Positions 1 to 9,545 are shown, counted from the stretch's first letter. The stretch: DNA of 64,000 bases from Nostoc linckia z4 (GCF_002608075.1 NZ_LAHA01000028.1:22575-86574); one strand, 5' to 3'. Notes: generated by a model not told the origin, from the sequence alone. Translations and numbers: made by a program.

Positions 1-570
1 TTAGCTGGAGAATGTTATACCAGGGCATTCTACGAAACTTATGGCTACCCCACTGTTGTAGTGCGTCCTTTCAACGCCTACGGGCCGCGTTGTCACCATG
101 AAGGAGATAGCGGAGAAGTCATACCCAAGTTTTTACTGCGTAGCATGGCTGGCAAACCAATGGTAATTTTTGGCGATGGTAGCCAGACTAGAGACTTCAC
201 TTATGTTGGCGATACAGCTAGGGGAATTATGTTGGCAGGATTTACAGACTCTGCCATCGGACAAACAATTAATTTGGGTAGTGGCTTTGAAATTGCCATT
301 AACGATTTGGCAAAAGAAATAGCATCAATCATGGAACCAGCAAACACAAGCGTGATTCATGATGAATCTCGTCCTGGTGATGTGTTGCGTTTATATGCTG
401 AAACTACAAAGGCGTACAAACTTTTGGGATTCAAGCCAGAAATATCGCTGTCTGAAGGTTTAATCAAACTCAGAGATTGGTATGTGAGTTTTGGCAAATC
501 TCCAGAAGTCCTACTAGAAAACGAAATTGTCCGTAACTGGGATGTAGAGAGGAGCAAACAGCGTGTCTGA
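1..570 (+). CDS. NAD-dependent epimerase/dehydratase, 5' truncated by the window edge
   Basis: The reading frame is open from base 1, so the 5' part of the gene lies outside the window. The visible C-terminal half reads LAGECYTRAFYETYG, then VVRPFNAYGPR, then FGDGSQTRDFTYVGDTARG, which are hallmark segments of extended short-chain dehydrogenases acting on nucleotide sugars (UDP-glucose 4-epimerase / GDP-mannose dehydratase type). The Rossmann glycine motif and the catalytic YxxxK would lie upstream and cannot be checked. The 3' end overlaps the next gene by 8 bp, so the two are co-translated, and that partner is a sugar aminotransferase. Inference: the pair makes an activated amino or modified sugar for the polysaccharide genes downstream. 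The exact substrate cannot be told. Confidence 0.88.
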   Translation, partial: LAGECYTRAFYETYGYPTVVVRPFNAYGPRCHHEGDSGEVIPKFLLRSMAGKPMVIFGDGSQTRDFTYVGDTARGIMLAGFTDSAIGQTINLGSGFEIAINDLAKEIASIMEPANTSVIHDESRPGDVLRLYAETTKAYKLLGFKPEISLSEGLIKLRDWYVSFGKSPEVLLENEIVRNWDVERSKQRV

Positions 571-1765
571 AGTCAAATCTTTTATCCCCATCGCCAAACC
601 TTGGATGGGGGAGGCGGAGGCTGAAGCGGCTAAACGAGCGATTATGTCTGGCTGGGTAACACAAGGGCCAGAAGTTGCTGCTTTTGAACAAGAATTTGCC
701 GCTTACGTCGGAGCAAATTACGCTTGTGCCGTCTCCAACTGTACCACAGCATTACATTTAGCGCTTTTAGCTGTGGGAGTGCAACCGGGGGATGAAGTAA
801 TTACTGTGAGCCATTCTTATATTGCCACAGCCAACAGCATTCGTTACTGCGGCGCAACACCAGTATTTGTGGACATTGAACCACAAACATACAACATCAA
901 CCCGATGTTAATTGAAGATGTGATTAGCGATCGCACCCGTGCGATTTTGATTGTCCATCAAATCGGGATGCCTTGCGACCTCAAAGCCATCTTGGATGTT
1001 GCCCACCGCTATCAGTTACCAGTGGTTGAAGATGCGGCTTGTGCCATCGGCAGTGAAATTCTCTGGAATGGGCAGTGGGAGAAAATTGGCAAACCGCATG
1101 GCGATATCGCTTGCTTTTCTTTTCACCCCCGAAAAGTGATCAGCACCGGTGATGGCGGGATGCTGACTACAAATAATCCCCAATGGGATAAGCAGTTTCG
1201 CCTCTGGCGGCAACATGGCATGAGTGTCCCCGATACTGTGCGCCACGGTGCAAAACAAGTAATATTTGAGACATACCCAATCATGGGTTACAACTACCGC
1301 ATGACTGATATTCAAGCAGCAGTCGGGCGAGAACAACTCAAACGCCTGCCAGAGATAGTGGAACGTCGGCGTTATTTGGCACAGCGATATCAAGAAAAAC
1401 TAGCAAATCTGCCGGGATTAAAGTTACCCACCGAGCCAAGCTGGGCTAAGAGTAACTGGCAGAGTTTTTGTGTCCGGCTCCTAGATAAATGCGACCAGCT
1501 ACAAGTAATGCAGCAAATGTTAGATGCTGGCATTGCCACACGACGCGGAGTGATGTGCGTTCACCGTGAAAGTGCTTATGAAAAAGAAGCTTGGTCGTGT
1601 GGAGTTGAGTCGAAAGCTTGTGAGTGTGAAGTTGGAAAGTGCGATCGCCTTTCTGAAAGTGAGCAAGCACAAGACCACACAGTTCTCCTACCCCTGTTTC
1701 ATCAAATGACTGAACAGGAACAGGACTATGTGGTGGAAGTTTTGAAAGTAGCTTGTCAGGTTTAA
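563..1765 (+). CDS. DegT/DnrJ/EryC1/StrS family PLP-dependent sugar aminotransferase
   Basis: This 400-aa protein transfers an amino group onto a keto-sugar nucleotide using pyridoxal phosphate. The family signature is clear: N-terminal IPIAKPWMGEAE, the PLP-contacting Asp at about residue 157 in VVEDAACAIGS, and the Schiff-base Lys at about 191 in SFHPRKVISTGDGG. It starts at GTG 563, inside the end of the preceding epimerase gene, with AGAGGAG just upstream. Near the C-terminus (about 330-355) there is an unusual Cys/Glu-rich stretch (ACECEVGKCDRLSESEQ) whose DNA carries a GCGATCGC octamer; it looks like a small in-frame insertion absent from a typical member. The role in surface-polysaccharide sugar synthesis is inferred from context. 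Confidence 0.92.
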   Translation: MSEVKSFIPIAKPWMGEAEAEAAKRAIMSGWVTQGPEVAAFEQEFAAYVGANYACAVSNCTTALHLALLAVGVQPGDEVITVSHSYIATANSIRYCGATPVFVDIEPQTYNINPMLIEDVISDRTRAILIVHQIGMPCDLKAILDVAHRYQLPVVEDAACAIGSEILWNGQWEKIGKPHGDIACFSFHPRKVISTGDGGMLTTNNPQWDKQFRLWRQHGMSVPDTVRHGAKQVIFETYPIMGYNYRMTDIQAAVGREQLKRLPEIVERRRYLAQRYQEKLANLPGLKLPTEPSWAKSNWQSFCVRLLDKCDQLQVMQQMLDAGIATRRGVMCVHRESAYEKEAWSCGVESKACECEVGKCDRLSESEQAQDHTVLLPLFHQMTEQEQDYVVEVLKVACQV

Positions 1766-1875
1766 GGGACTTCCCAGAACTTAATTACCTAATCTTGTGG
1801 GGTGGACATCTTGTCCGCCCTTGGCTTGGCCAGCCCACAAGAAGTAGTTGATTATTTTTTTATTTGTAAGTCCCT
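1765..1875. repeat. MITE-like element copy 1 (AGGGACTT terminal inverted repeats)
   Basis: The element begins AGGGACTTCC on the last base of the preceding stop codon and ends GTAAGTCCCT, so the outer 8 bases are inverted repeats. It is AT-rich just inside each end and has an internal hairpin core GGTGGACA-TCT-TGTCCGCC. It resembles two other elements in this window (near 38261 and 39872) at its ends but not in its core. It may serve as a bidirectional terminator; that is inference. Confidence 0.6.
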
Positions 1876-1927
1876 AAGGAAGTTACTTTTTATCTTCCGT
1901 AATTATTAAACCAATGGGAAACTAAGT

Positions 1928-4900
1928 ATGGTTACCATCTTTAGCAATCAAGTTCCAAGCATTCCCAATAACAGCGATAGCTCTTACGAATTAGGAATGA
2001 AATTCCGCAGCACCGCGGCAGGAGAGATTTCCGTCGTTCGCTTTTGGAAAGCCCCCAGCGAAACAGGAACTCATATTGGCAAGATCTGGTCAGCAACCGG
2101 AACTCTTTTAGCAAGCACCACTTTTACCAACGAAACGACTTCTGGCTGGCAGCAACAAGCTCTGGACACGCCACTGATCGTTCAAGCCGACACCACTTAT
2201 GTAGTCTCTGTCAACGTCAACACCCATTACGCCGCCACTTACGATGAACTAGCCACCCCCATCACCAATGGGCCTCTCAGCTCAGTGGCAGACGGTAACA
2301 ACGGGGTTTTTAATTTCACTCCAGGAGCTTTTCCAACTGGTTCTTACCAAAATACAAACTATTTTCGTGACATCGATTTTGTAGCTATTCCCCAACCAAC
2401 AATCACAAAGATTAGCGGCGACAATCAGACTGGTGCAGCCGCAACTCCCTTACCCAACCTATTGGTTGTTCAGGTCAAAGATGCAGCTGGCAATCCCATA
2501 TCAGGGACTACGGTGACCTTTGCCGTTACCAGTGGCGGGGGATCGGTATCGCCTGCAAATGTAGTCACTGATACAAATGGTCAGGCTAGTACCACCTTAA
2601 CCCTTGGAGCGAATCCTGGTGCTACAAATCCTGTGGTTAATAATGTGACTGCCACAGCACAAAACGTAGGCAGCACTATCTTTTCTGCCAATGCCAGTCC
2701 TTCGGGAGAGAGCCAAACTCTGTTTACAAATCAAGTCCCAGATTTTGCAAATTCTAGTGATAATAACTCTCCCTATGAATTAGGAATGAAATTCCGCAGC
2801 GCTCAAGGCGGACGAATTACTACCATCCGCTACTGGAAAGCTGCTAGCGAGAAAGGAAGTCATGTCGGCAAAATCTGGACGGCAACCGGAACTCTATTAA
2901 CAAGCGTGGTTTTTACTAACGAAACGGCTTCTGGCTGGCAAGAGCAGGTTATAGAAACGCCAATAAATATTCAAGCCAATACGACTTATGTCGTTTCTGT
3001 CAACATCAACACCCATTACGTTATTACTCAAGATGCACTGGCTAACCCCATAGTCAATGGCGACCTTAGCTCAGTAGCAGACGGCAGCAACGGGTTATAC
3101 AATGTAAATCCAAATTCTTTTCCAACCGGCTCTTTCCGGAATTCTAACTATTTTTGCGACATTGGCTTTATCGTTGGCAGTGCCTTAATTAAAGTCAGTG
3201 GAGACAATCAAAGTGCCACCACAGGAGCAGCTCTGCCCAACCCCCTAGTTGTACGAGTTGTAAACGCTCAAAACACTCCTCAAGCAGGGGTGACGGTGAA
3301 CTTTGATATTATCAGTGGCGGCGGAGCGCTCTCAGTTACCAGTGCAGTCACTAATGCTAGTGGTCAAGCAAGTACTACTGTCACAGTAGGACAAGCTCCT
3401 ACCGCACTTGGAGGACTGACAGTCAGAGCGACGGCAATAGGCATTGGCACTACCAACTTTTCGGCTACAGCAATTCCGACAAACCCGAATCCCATCTACT
3501 TGGAAAATCTCAATCCAGGCACGACTAACTGGAAACTCGACAACCCTGGCAATGGAGAGATCGCGGGTTATGCCTCGGCAACCAGTGTTAATAAAGGGGG
3601 ATCGCTAGATATTAAGGTTTCTCTTGCACAACAAGGACAGTACACCATCGATGTGTATCGCTTAGGCTACTACAGTGGTAAGGGAGGAAGGCTGATTGCC
3701 AGCAGCGGTTCCCTCACAGGCACGACCCAACCCGCTTGTAGTTTAGACCCTGATACCAGACTTGTTGAATGTAACTGGACAACTTCCTACGTTTTGCAGG
3801 TAGGTAGCAACTGGACTAGTGGTCTTTATGTAGCGAAACTCACTGACCAGGCAACAGGCGTAGTAGCCCACGTGTGGTTTGTAGTCCGGGATGATAGCAG
3901 CACAGCTGATGTTTTATTCCAGAGTGCCGTTTCTACCGTCCTAGCCTATAGCTCCACGGGGGGTTACAGCTTGTATAGTTCTGACAGCCTTGATGGTCAG
4001 CGGGCTTTCAAGGTTTCCTACGACCGGCCGTTCTTCCAAGCAACTTATCAAAATTCTAGCCAACCAGCTAAACCTTTGCAGTGGGAATACAACATGGTGC
4101 GTTGGCTAGAATCTCAAGCTTACGATGTTACCTACACCGACAACATGCAGGTTCACACCAACCCACAAAAATTGCTCAATCACAAAGTATTTTTGTCTGT
4201 AGGCCACGATGAGTACTGGTCTAAAGAAATACGGGATCATGTGGAAGCTGCCCGCGATGCCGGAATTAATTTGGGAATTTTCTCCGCCAATAGTTGTTAT
4301 TGGCGAGTGAGGTTTGAAAGTTCTACTACTGCTGCGGGACAAGTCAGACCTAACCGGGTGATGGCCTGTTACAAAGCGGATTGGGCATTAGATCCAGTTG
4401 TCCAACAGCAGGGGCCATCAGCTGCAACTAATAAATTCCGCAGCGCCCAGAACCAGCGACCAGAAAATGCTTTGTTTGGAGTGATGTACGGTAGCGATTT
4501 AGATACCTTCGGCGGTTTTAATTTTACTGTCAGCAACGCTAGCGATCCTTACTACGCAAACACAGGACTCCAGAATGGAGATCAGCTGGCGATGTTAGTG
4601 GGTTATGAATGGGATTTTATCGTTAATAATGGGTCTGCTCCTGCTGGAGTCGTCAAATTGTCTGAGTCTACAACCATACCCTCCACTGTACTGCCTACCT
4701 TCGACGAACCAGTTGGAGAACAAGGACTTCCTGCCAACCAGGATTTTACCAAATCTCACTCAGTGCGCTACACAGCTAGTAGTGGAGCTAAAGTTTTTGC
4801 CTCCGGTACCATTCAGTGGGCATGGGGATTAGATAGTGACGGCATTAGCCCATTTCGGGAAGATATTCGCGCTAAGCAAATGACTGTCAACATCTTAGCA

Positions 4901-4951
4901 GACATGGGGGCGAAACCCCAGACACCAAATGCAAACCTGATTGTTCCTTAA
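1928..4951 (+). CDS. Large modular protein: two DUF4082 + Ig-like units and an N,N-dimethylformamidase beta-like C-terminal domain
   Basis: 1007 aa. Residues 1-155 and 263-415 are clearly duplicated DUF4082 modules (shared ELGMKFRS, GKIWxATGTLL, SSVADG and FPTGS blocks). Each is followed by a bacterial Ig-like domain of the Big_1 type (about 158-255 and 420-513, both with ISGDNQ/VSGDNQ starts and TxxSGGG cores). From about 525 to the end the protein matches the N,N-dimethylformamidase large-subunit-like family, with YRLGYYSGKGGR, VGHDEYWSKE and FSANSCYWRVR segments. There is no N-terminal signal peptide, so if it is exported it would need another route such as type I secretion. The gene precedes a Tat-signal protein by 23 bp. 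The enzymatic substrate is unknown; an amide-cleaving activity is only a family-level guess. Confidence 0.85.
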   Translation: MVTIFSNQVPSIPNNSDSSYELGMKFRSTAAGEISVVRFWKAPSETGTHIGKIWSATGTLLASTTFTNETTSGWQQQALDTPLIVQADTTYVVSVNVNTHYAATYDELATPITNGPLSSVADGNNGVFNFTPGAFPTGSYQNTNYFRDIDFVAIPQPTITKISGDNQTGAAATPLPNLLVVQVKDAAGNPISGTTVTFAVTSGGGSVSPANVVTDTNGQASTTLTLGANPGATNPVVNNVTATAQNVGSTIFSANASPSGESQTLFTNQVPDFANSSDNNSPYELGMKFRSAQGGRITTIRYWKAASEKGSHVGKIWTATGTLLTSVVFTNETASGWQEQVIETPINIQANTTYVVSVNINTHYVITQDALANPIVNGDLSSVADGSNGLYNVNPNSFPTGSFRNSNYFCDIGFIVGSALIKVSGDNQSATTGAALPNPLVVRVVNAQNTPQAGVTVNFDIISGGGALSVTSAVTNASGQASTTVTVGQAPTALGGLTVRATAIGIGTTNFSATAIPTNPNPIYLENLNPGTTNWKLDNPGNGEIAGYASATSVNKGGSLDIKVSLAQQGQYTIDVYRLGYYSGKGGRLIASSGSLTGTTQPACSLDPDTRLVECNWTTSYVLQVGSNWTSGLYVAKLTDQATGVVAHVWFVVRDDSSTADVLFQSAVSTVLAYSSTGGYSLYSSDSLDGQRAFKVSYDRPFFQATYQNSSQPAKPLQWEYNMVRWLESQAYDVTYTDNMQVHTNPQKLLNHKVFLSVGHDEYWSKEIRDHVEAARDAGINLGIFSANSCYWRVRFESSTTAAGQVRPNRVMACYKADWALDPVVQQQGPSAATNKFRSAQNQRPENALFGVMYGSDLDTFGGFNFTVSNASDPYYANTGLQNGDQLAMLVGYEWDFIVNNGSAPAGVVKLSESTTIPSTVLPTFDEPVGEQGLPANQDFTKSHSVRYTASSGAKVFASGTIQWAWGLDSDGISPFREDIRAKQMTVNILADMGAKPQTPNANLIVP

Positions 4952-4974
4952 AGCATCTCACAAGGAGTATCGTA

Positions 4975-5937
4975 ATGCCATCATTAAAACGCCGACAATT
5001 TGGCCAGCTGGCTGCTGCTAGTTTGACTTCTACTGTTGTTGCTGGCCTGTCTAATAAGGCCGTTGCTCAAAAGATCCAACTCAAGCAGGAAATTCTTTAT
5101 GGAGTCAAACCCCTTGCTACACCCAACAATGAAAACCGGGAAGACCAAACTCCGTCAATAGAGTTGAGTACTGCCGAATTCGCAACGGGAAAAGTTCTTT
5201 CTAGGCTCAATCGCCTATCTCTGTTTGTTGACAACCCCTTATCTGTACCGAAAAAAGCAAGAGCTTTCTATGTTGCTCAGTCTAATCGAGTTACAAAGGC
5301 GGTAGCACTTAAAGATGGAAGTCTGGTAATTTCTACTGTATCTAGCACGAGAAATGGTTTTTTCAACCATCTGCTTTTCACTGTCGGTAATGCTGCTGTC
5401 CCTGTATTTAGAGCGAAAAAAGTACTAGGCTTTAAGAGATCCAATCAAACTGTTGAAAGTTTGCTCAGCCTTCCCAATAATCGACTTCTGTGTTTGGTAG
5501 GAACTGAGGGTGTTCCGCCTTTTAGTTTCAGAACCATCGATTTCACCACAGGTAAAGTTCTTGACCGCGACGATTTGGATCTACCTCCACTACCACTCAA
5601 TCATCGATTCTCTAACCTGTGCCAAGATGCCAAGGGAAATATTTTTGCAACTGAGATCGGCTCAGAAGGTATCCCAATTTTAATTTCAATTAACTTGCAG
5701 GAGAAAGCCCTAGTTACTGGCAAGGTGATAATTAAGAGATTGGCTCCACTAAAATTTGAAGGACGCCCTCTTGGCAACGATCTTAAAGACTTGGGCTTCT
5801 CCCGTTCTGGTGAATTGTATGCCCTTGCTGCTGACACTAATAGAAAAAATACTGCCCTGTTTACAGTGGACGTGAAATCTGGCAGGATGGGGCGAATCAA
5901 GAACTTTGAATCTGAGAAGTTTACATTCACTCTCTAG
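4975..5937 (+). CDS. Tat-exported protein of unknown function
   Basis: A 320-aa protein starting at ATG 4975 with a strong AAGGAG ribosome site 8 bases upstream. The N-terminus MPSLKRRQFGQLAAASL, then a hydrophobic run ending near AVAQ (about residue 32), is a twin-arginine signal peptide. The mature part is rich in beta-strand-like repeats (for example LSRLNRLSLFVD, DGSLVISTVSS, GNIFATEIGSEG, SRSGELYALAAD), suggesting a beta-propeller-like fold, but I do not recognise the family. It is 23 bp downstream of the 1007-aa modular gene and probably co-transcribed with it. Confidence 0.75.
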   Translation: MPSLKRRQFGQLAAASLTSTVVAGLSNKAVAQKIQLKQEILYGVKPLATPNNENREDQTPSIELSTAEFATGKVLSRLNRLSLFVDNPLSVPKKARAFYVAQSNRVTKAVALKDGSLVISTVSSTRNGFFNHLLFTVGNAAVPVFRAKKVLGFKRSNQTVESLLSLPNNRLLCLVGTEGVPPFSFRTIDFTTGKVLDRDDLDLPPLPLNHRFSNLCQDAKGNIFATEIGSEGIPILISINLQEKALVTGKVIIKRLAPLKFEGRPLGNDLKDLGFSRSGELYALAADTNRKNTALFTVDVKSGRMGRIKNFESEKFTFTL

Positions 5938-6109
5938 TATTACAATGACGTTTTGAATTATCTCCTGATGTTAATTTTCCATACTCATGTATGGAGATAA
6001 ATAAAATGTACAGATGTCAATGTTTTGAAGAGAAGTTGCTTCAATTTAGCTGGAAATCATACTCATAAGCAAAGCAATTAGGAGCAAAACATTGACAAAT
6101 TTCGGTTTT

Positions 6110-6221
6110 ATACCAATTCGCAGTATCCACTGCATAGAAAATAAACTACACAGTTTATAAATTCAGATTTTATCTAGGTTTCAATGATTGAATGTGTTGC
6201 AGGATTTGAGAGAATTGGTAT
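6110..6221. repeat. Short inverted-repeat element with ATACCAATTC ends
   Basis: ATACCAATTC at 6110-6119 is matched by its exact inverse GAATTGGTAT at 6212-6221, giving a 112-bp element with 10-bp terminal inverted repeats and AT-rich non-coding inside. It resembles a miniature inverted-repeat element; no transposase is present. Confidence 0.45.
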
Positions 6222-6231
6222 TAGTTATCAA

Positions 6232-6271
6232 AAAGCGATCGCATAAATCAAAATCTTTATGCGATCGCTTT
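6232..6271 (+). terminator. Hairpin with HIP1 in both arms, probable terminator
   Basis: AAAGCGATCGCATAAA (6232-6247) and its exact inverse TTTATGCGATCGCTTT (6256-6271) form a perfect 16-bp stem with an 8-base loop, followed by a T-rich tail (GTTTGTTGTTTTT). It lies about 295 bp after the Tat-signal gene and before the 772-aa gene, so it can separate the two transcripts. Confidence 0.6.
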
Positions 6272-6415
6272 GTTTGTTGTTTTTCATTCATAATCAATTA
6301 AAGCTAAAAAATAGAACTACGGGTAGTTTTTTATTAAAATTTTGCAATACTTAAAAAAGTAAAATTCAGCAATTGCACTTAATAAAACAAATAATTGTAT
6401 ATCAAGAAAATATTT

Positions 6416-8713
6416 ATGAATAACATTAAAAAACCAAGACTTGTTTTTTTTCAATGGAACAATCAAGGTTCAGCCAAGTTCTATAATGTTCATAAACAAG
6501 AACATGTTAAATGCCTATCCGAGTTTTTTGAAGTAATTCTAATTCGTGACGAAAGTGACTATCAACAAATTTGCGAACAATATCAACCAGATATATCTTT
6601 ATTTGAAACTGGTAATGCTTCATCTGATAAAAGACGGATTAAAAATACTCATTATTATCCAGAAATACCAAAATTAGCTTTTTATAACGGAGATTCTTAT
6701 TGTGGATTTCATTCAGCTTTTCTTTCTGATATCGAACATTGGGGAATAGAGACAGTCTTTACAATCTCCATTCCTTTTGCTGAATATCTTCCAGAGATTG
6801 CCGACAATTTATTTATCTGGCCAAATTTTATAGATTCCGACGTATTTAAAGACTATAATCAGCCTAAAAATATACCAGTGCTAATTACTGGCAGCCAAAC
6901 ATCACTATATCCTTGGCGGCAAAAAATTAATAAACTGGTTGCTAAGTATTATCCCAGTCTCATTTGCCCGCACTTGGGATACATGCAAAATCGAGAAACT
7001 TCAAGAATGCTTTTTGGCGAGCAGTATGCCCGGATGCTCAATGCTTCTTTGTTTTCACCTACCTGCGGCACAATGGCAAGGGAATTTGTTCGCAAATTTC
7101 TGGAGATTCCCGGTTCTAAATCCTGCTTAATTACAGAAAAGAATCCAACTGTTGAAGCAGCAGGTTTTGTTGATATGCAAAATTGTGTATTTGCTGATGA
7201 AAATGACATATTAGATAAGCTGGATTACCTATTTCAAAACCGAGCAGAATTAGAGAAAATTACCGATGCTGGTTATCAATTAGTTCATTCGCGACATACA
7301 TTTAAGCAACGAGATGAAATTTTGCAATGGTTTCGTCTACACAAAGCCCTGAAACCAAATCAAAGGATAGTCCAAAAAAGTCCTTTTGAGCCTTTGACGG
7401 TTGTAGACAAATCATCAGAAATTAAAAATTCACATATTGTTGTTAATCCATCGGATATACTGCTGCTGCGTCAAGGAGATGAAAAACTCTGGGCGGGTAA
7501 ATATGATGAAGCAGAAGCTTTATATCTCAAATGCTTAAACTTTGTAGATTCTCAAGCACAACCAAAACTAAGGTTGGCATTATGTAATCTCTACAAAGGA
7601 AATGCAGCAACGGCACATTATTGGATTATCCAGCCAATTGAATGGACTCTCGATTTACTAAAAGCTATAGATCCCGATCCATTAGAGTGGGCTTATTTAA
7701 TTATTACTCTCCTTTGCCAAGGAAAATTAAATGATGCTGTCAACTATGCGAATAAATTTCCGTCTCTTTGCCATCCCGAACTAGACCGCACTCGTTGGAT
7801 TGTTAATACTCTCACAAGTAGAGATATTTTACCCTACAGTGACCCATTAAAATGCCGCTATAGCGCTCACCGATTGCCTAGCCGAAACTTCCAAGACTGG
7901 CTCAATCAAATCTGTATGATGCTTACAGCATGTCAACAATTTGAATTTGCTAAATTGTTGAGCGATCCGGCTTACTTAAAATCTCAATCGTTAAACAAAC
8001 AAACCAAAGATTTTGCCAAATCATCTAATGTGGTTTCTAAATCAATTGATTTTTTAACTTTCAAATATTATCAAACAACGGTGAAGCAATGGCTGATTTT
8101 AAATTTAAAAACATTGCTACGCGAGCCACTTTCTCGTTTAGAAACTAGATTTGGTTACTTCCTTCCTTACGAATTTTCAACTATAAAATCTGATGAACTT
8201 TTTCAGACAATTCGCAAAATGGTGAAGGAAGAAGATATCAAAACAGCTTTAGTAATTGGAGCGTCTAGTGGAGAGGTGATTACCGAAGCACTTTTAACAG
8301 GCATTAGAGAGAATCCAAACAAGCCAACCGCCTTTTGTATCAATATATCTACTGCTAAATTTAATAAATTGCAAAAGCGTTTCATCGATGAGTCTGTTGT
8401 TAAATTCTACGATATTTTGCCCAGTTCTTCAGAAGATTTAGCTGAAGAAACCAGTAAAGTTATCAGAAATATTAAAGAAGAAAAAAATGTTAATTTCTTT
8501 GATGTTGTTTTAATCGATGGTTCTCAATTAAGCATAAGTATTGAAGAACTAGATAATGAATTGGAAGACTATAAGTTTGTTTTACTGGATGATATAAATA
8601 CATTTGAAAATTACAAAAATCATCAAAAACTCCTTTTAAATTCCAATTATTTAGTATTTACTCAAAATCCGGAATTACGTAACGGTTATGCAATTTTTGA
8701 GCAACTTCCTTAA
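6416..8713 (+). CDS. Glycosyltransferase fused to helical-repeat and methyltransferase-like domains
   Basis: I choose ATG 6416 (765 aa); an in-frame TTG at 6395 would add seven residues. Residues about 5-325 look like a glycosyltransferase of the Glyco_trans_1_2 type (LVFFQWNNQGSAKFYN, LFSPTCGTMAREFVRKFLEIP, and a C-terminal segment with GYQLVHSRHTFKQRDEILQWF). About 355-560 is helical and resembles TPR repeats (KLWAGKYDEAEALYLKCLN). About 605-765 looks like a Rossmann methyltransferase-like domain (ALVIGASSGEVITEALLTG, FDVVLIDGSQ, FVLLDDIN), though a canonical SAM glycine loop is weak. Next to a second methyltransferase and a chain of glycosyltransferases, a role in building a methylated polysaccharide is likely. 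Domain edges are approximate. Confidence 0.75.
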   Translation: MNNIKKPRLVFFQWNNQGSAKFYNVHKQEHVKCLSEFFEVILIRDESDYQQICEQYQPDISLFETGNASSDKRRIKNTHYYPEIPKLAFYNGDSYCGFHSAFLSDIEHWGIETVFTISIPFAEYLPEIADNLFIWPNFIDSDVFKDYNQPKNIPVLITGSQTSLYPWRQKINKLVAKYYPSLICPHLGYMQNRETSRMLFGEQYARMLNASLFSPTCGTMAREFVRKFLEIPGSKSCLITEKNPTVEAAGFVDMQNCVFADENDILDKLDYLFQNRAELEKITDAGYQLVHSRHTFKQRDEILQWFRLHKALKPNQRIVQKSPFEPLTVVDKSSEIKNSHIVVNPSDILLLRQGDEKLWAGKYDEAEALYLKCLNFVDSQAQPKLRLALCNLYKGNAATAHYWIIQPIEWTLDLLKAIDPDPLEWAYLIITLLCQGKLNDAVNYANKFPSLCHPELDRTRWIVNTLTSRDILPYSDPLKCRYSAHRLPSRNFQDWLNQICMMLTACQQFEFAKLLSDPAYLKSQSLNKQTKDFAKSSNVVSKSIDFLTFKYYQTTVKQWLILNLKTLLREPLSRLETRFGYFLPYEFSTIKSDELFQTIRKMVKEEDIKTALVIGASSGEVITEALLTGIRENPNKPTAFCINISTAKFNKLQKRFIDESVVKFYDILPSSSEDLAEETSKVIRNIKEEKNVNFFDVVLIDGSQLSISIEELDNELEDYKFVLLDDINTFENYKNHQKLLLNSNYLVFTQNPELRNGYAIFEQLP

Positions 8714-8823
8714 ATAATCAACTGGTAAAATAGTGATTTTGGGGGAACCGAGAGTAGAGAATATAAATTTTCATTACTCGTTGTAAGTGGTTGATAAAAA
8801 CAGATTTTTGGAGATTTAAGAAA

Positions 8824-9522
8824 ATGAAAATGCAAATGAAGGACTTTTCTTACAGGGCATCATATCACTTGATTTGGCGAGCAGAACAATTACTCACTGA
8901 TTTTCAAAGTTCTTCAATTAATAGGGAACTTAGCAAACTAAGTTGCTTAAATAAGAAAAATATAAGCACACACATGACTGCTCGCGAACTAAATACGCTT
9001 TACATATTAGCCAAGGAACTTGGAGAATCTGCAAAAGCTTTAGAAATAGGCTCTTATTTAGGAGCATCTAGTTGTTATATTGCGGCTGCTTTGGCTCCAA
9101 AAAATGGACACTTATTTTGTGTTGATACTTGGGAAAATCAAACTATGCCTGAGGGAGAAAGAGATACATTCAAGGAGTTTAAAACTAATACCAAAGCAGT
9201 AGCTCATCACATCACCATGATTAGGAAGAATAGCCAGGAGCTTATACCTTCAGATTTTCTGGAAAATCCTCTAAATCTTGTTTTTATTGATGGCGACCAT
9301 AGTTATAAAGGAGCCAAGAATGATTACGAAAAAGCAACTCCTTGGATTGTGGGAGGAGGTATTCTTGCATTCCATGATTGTATTGCTTTTGAAGGTGTAG
9401 CTAGAACAATTGGTGAAGCACTTGCTAGTGGTAAATGGAAATTTGGTGGACAAGTTGATAATCTCCTTTGGCTACGTAAAGTAGAAAAAGGTTGTTTAGA
9501 ATTTGAACATTCAGCATTTTAA
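8824..9522 (+). CDS. Class I SAM-dependent methyltransferase (Methyltransf_24 type)
   Basis: I choose ATG 8824, which has GGAG about 10 bases upstream; an in-frame TTG at 8791 is possible. The protein shows a SAM-binding loop ALEIGSYLGASSCYIAAAL followed by LFCVDTWENQ, and the acidic/metal-type segment VFIDGDHSYKGAKNDYEKATPW with FHDC, as in cephalosporin-hydroxylase/Methyltransf_24 enzymes. It probably O-methylates a sugar in the polysaccharide made by the surrounding glycosyltransferases; substrate is inference from context. Confidence 0.85.
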   Translation: MKMQMKDFSYRASYHLIWRAEQLLTDFQSSSINRELSKLSCLNKKNISTHMTARELNTLYILAKELGESAKALEIGSYLGASSCYIAAALAPKNGHLFCVDTWENQTMPEGERDTFKEFKTNTKAVAHHITMIRKNSQELIPSDFLENPLNLVFIDGDHSYKGAKNDYEKATPWIVGGGILAFHDCIAFEGVARTIGEALASGKWKFGGQVDNLLWLRKVEKGCLEFEHSAF

Positions 9523-9545
9523 AACCAAGGCGAAAGTCATTTTGT

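Larger units (their letters stand above)
5938..6415. other. Intergenic stretch with repeat and terminator
   Basis: About 480 bp with no convincing gene. It holds an inverted-repeat element (6110-6221) and a long HIP1-containing hairpin (6232-6271), both listed separately. The last 120 bp before the next gene are strongly AT-rich and could hold its promoter, but I see no clear -35/-10 pair. Confidence 0.6.
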
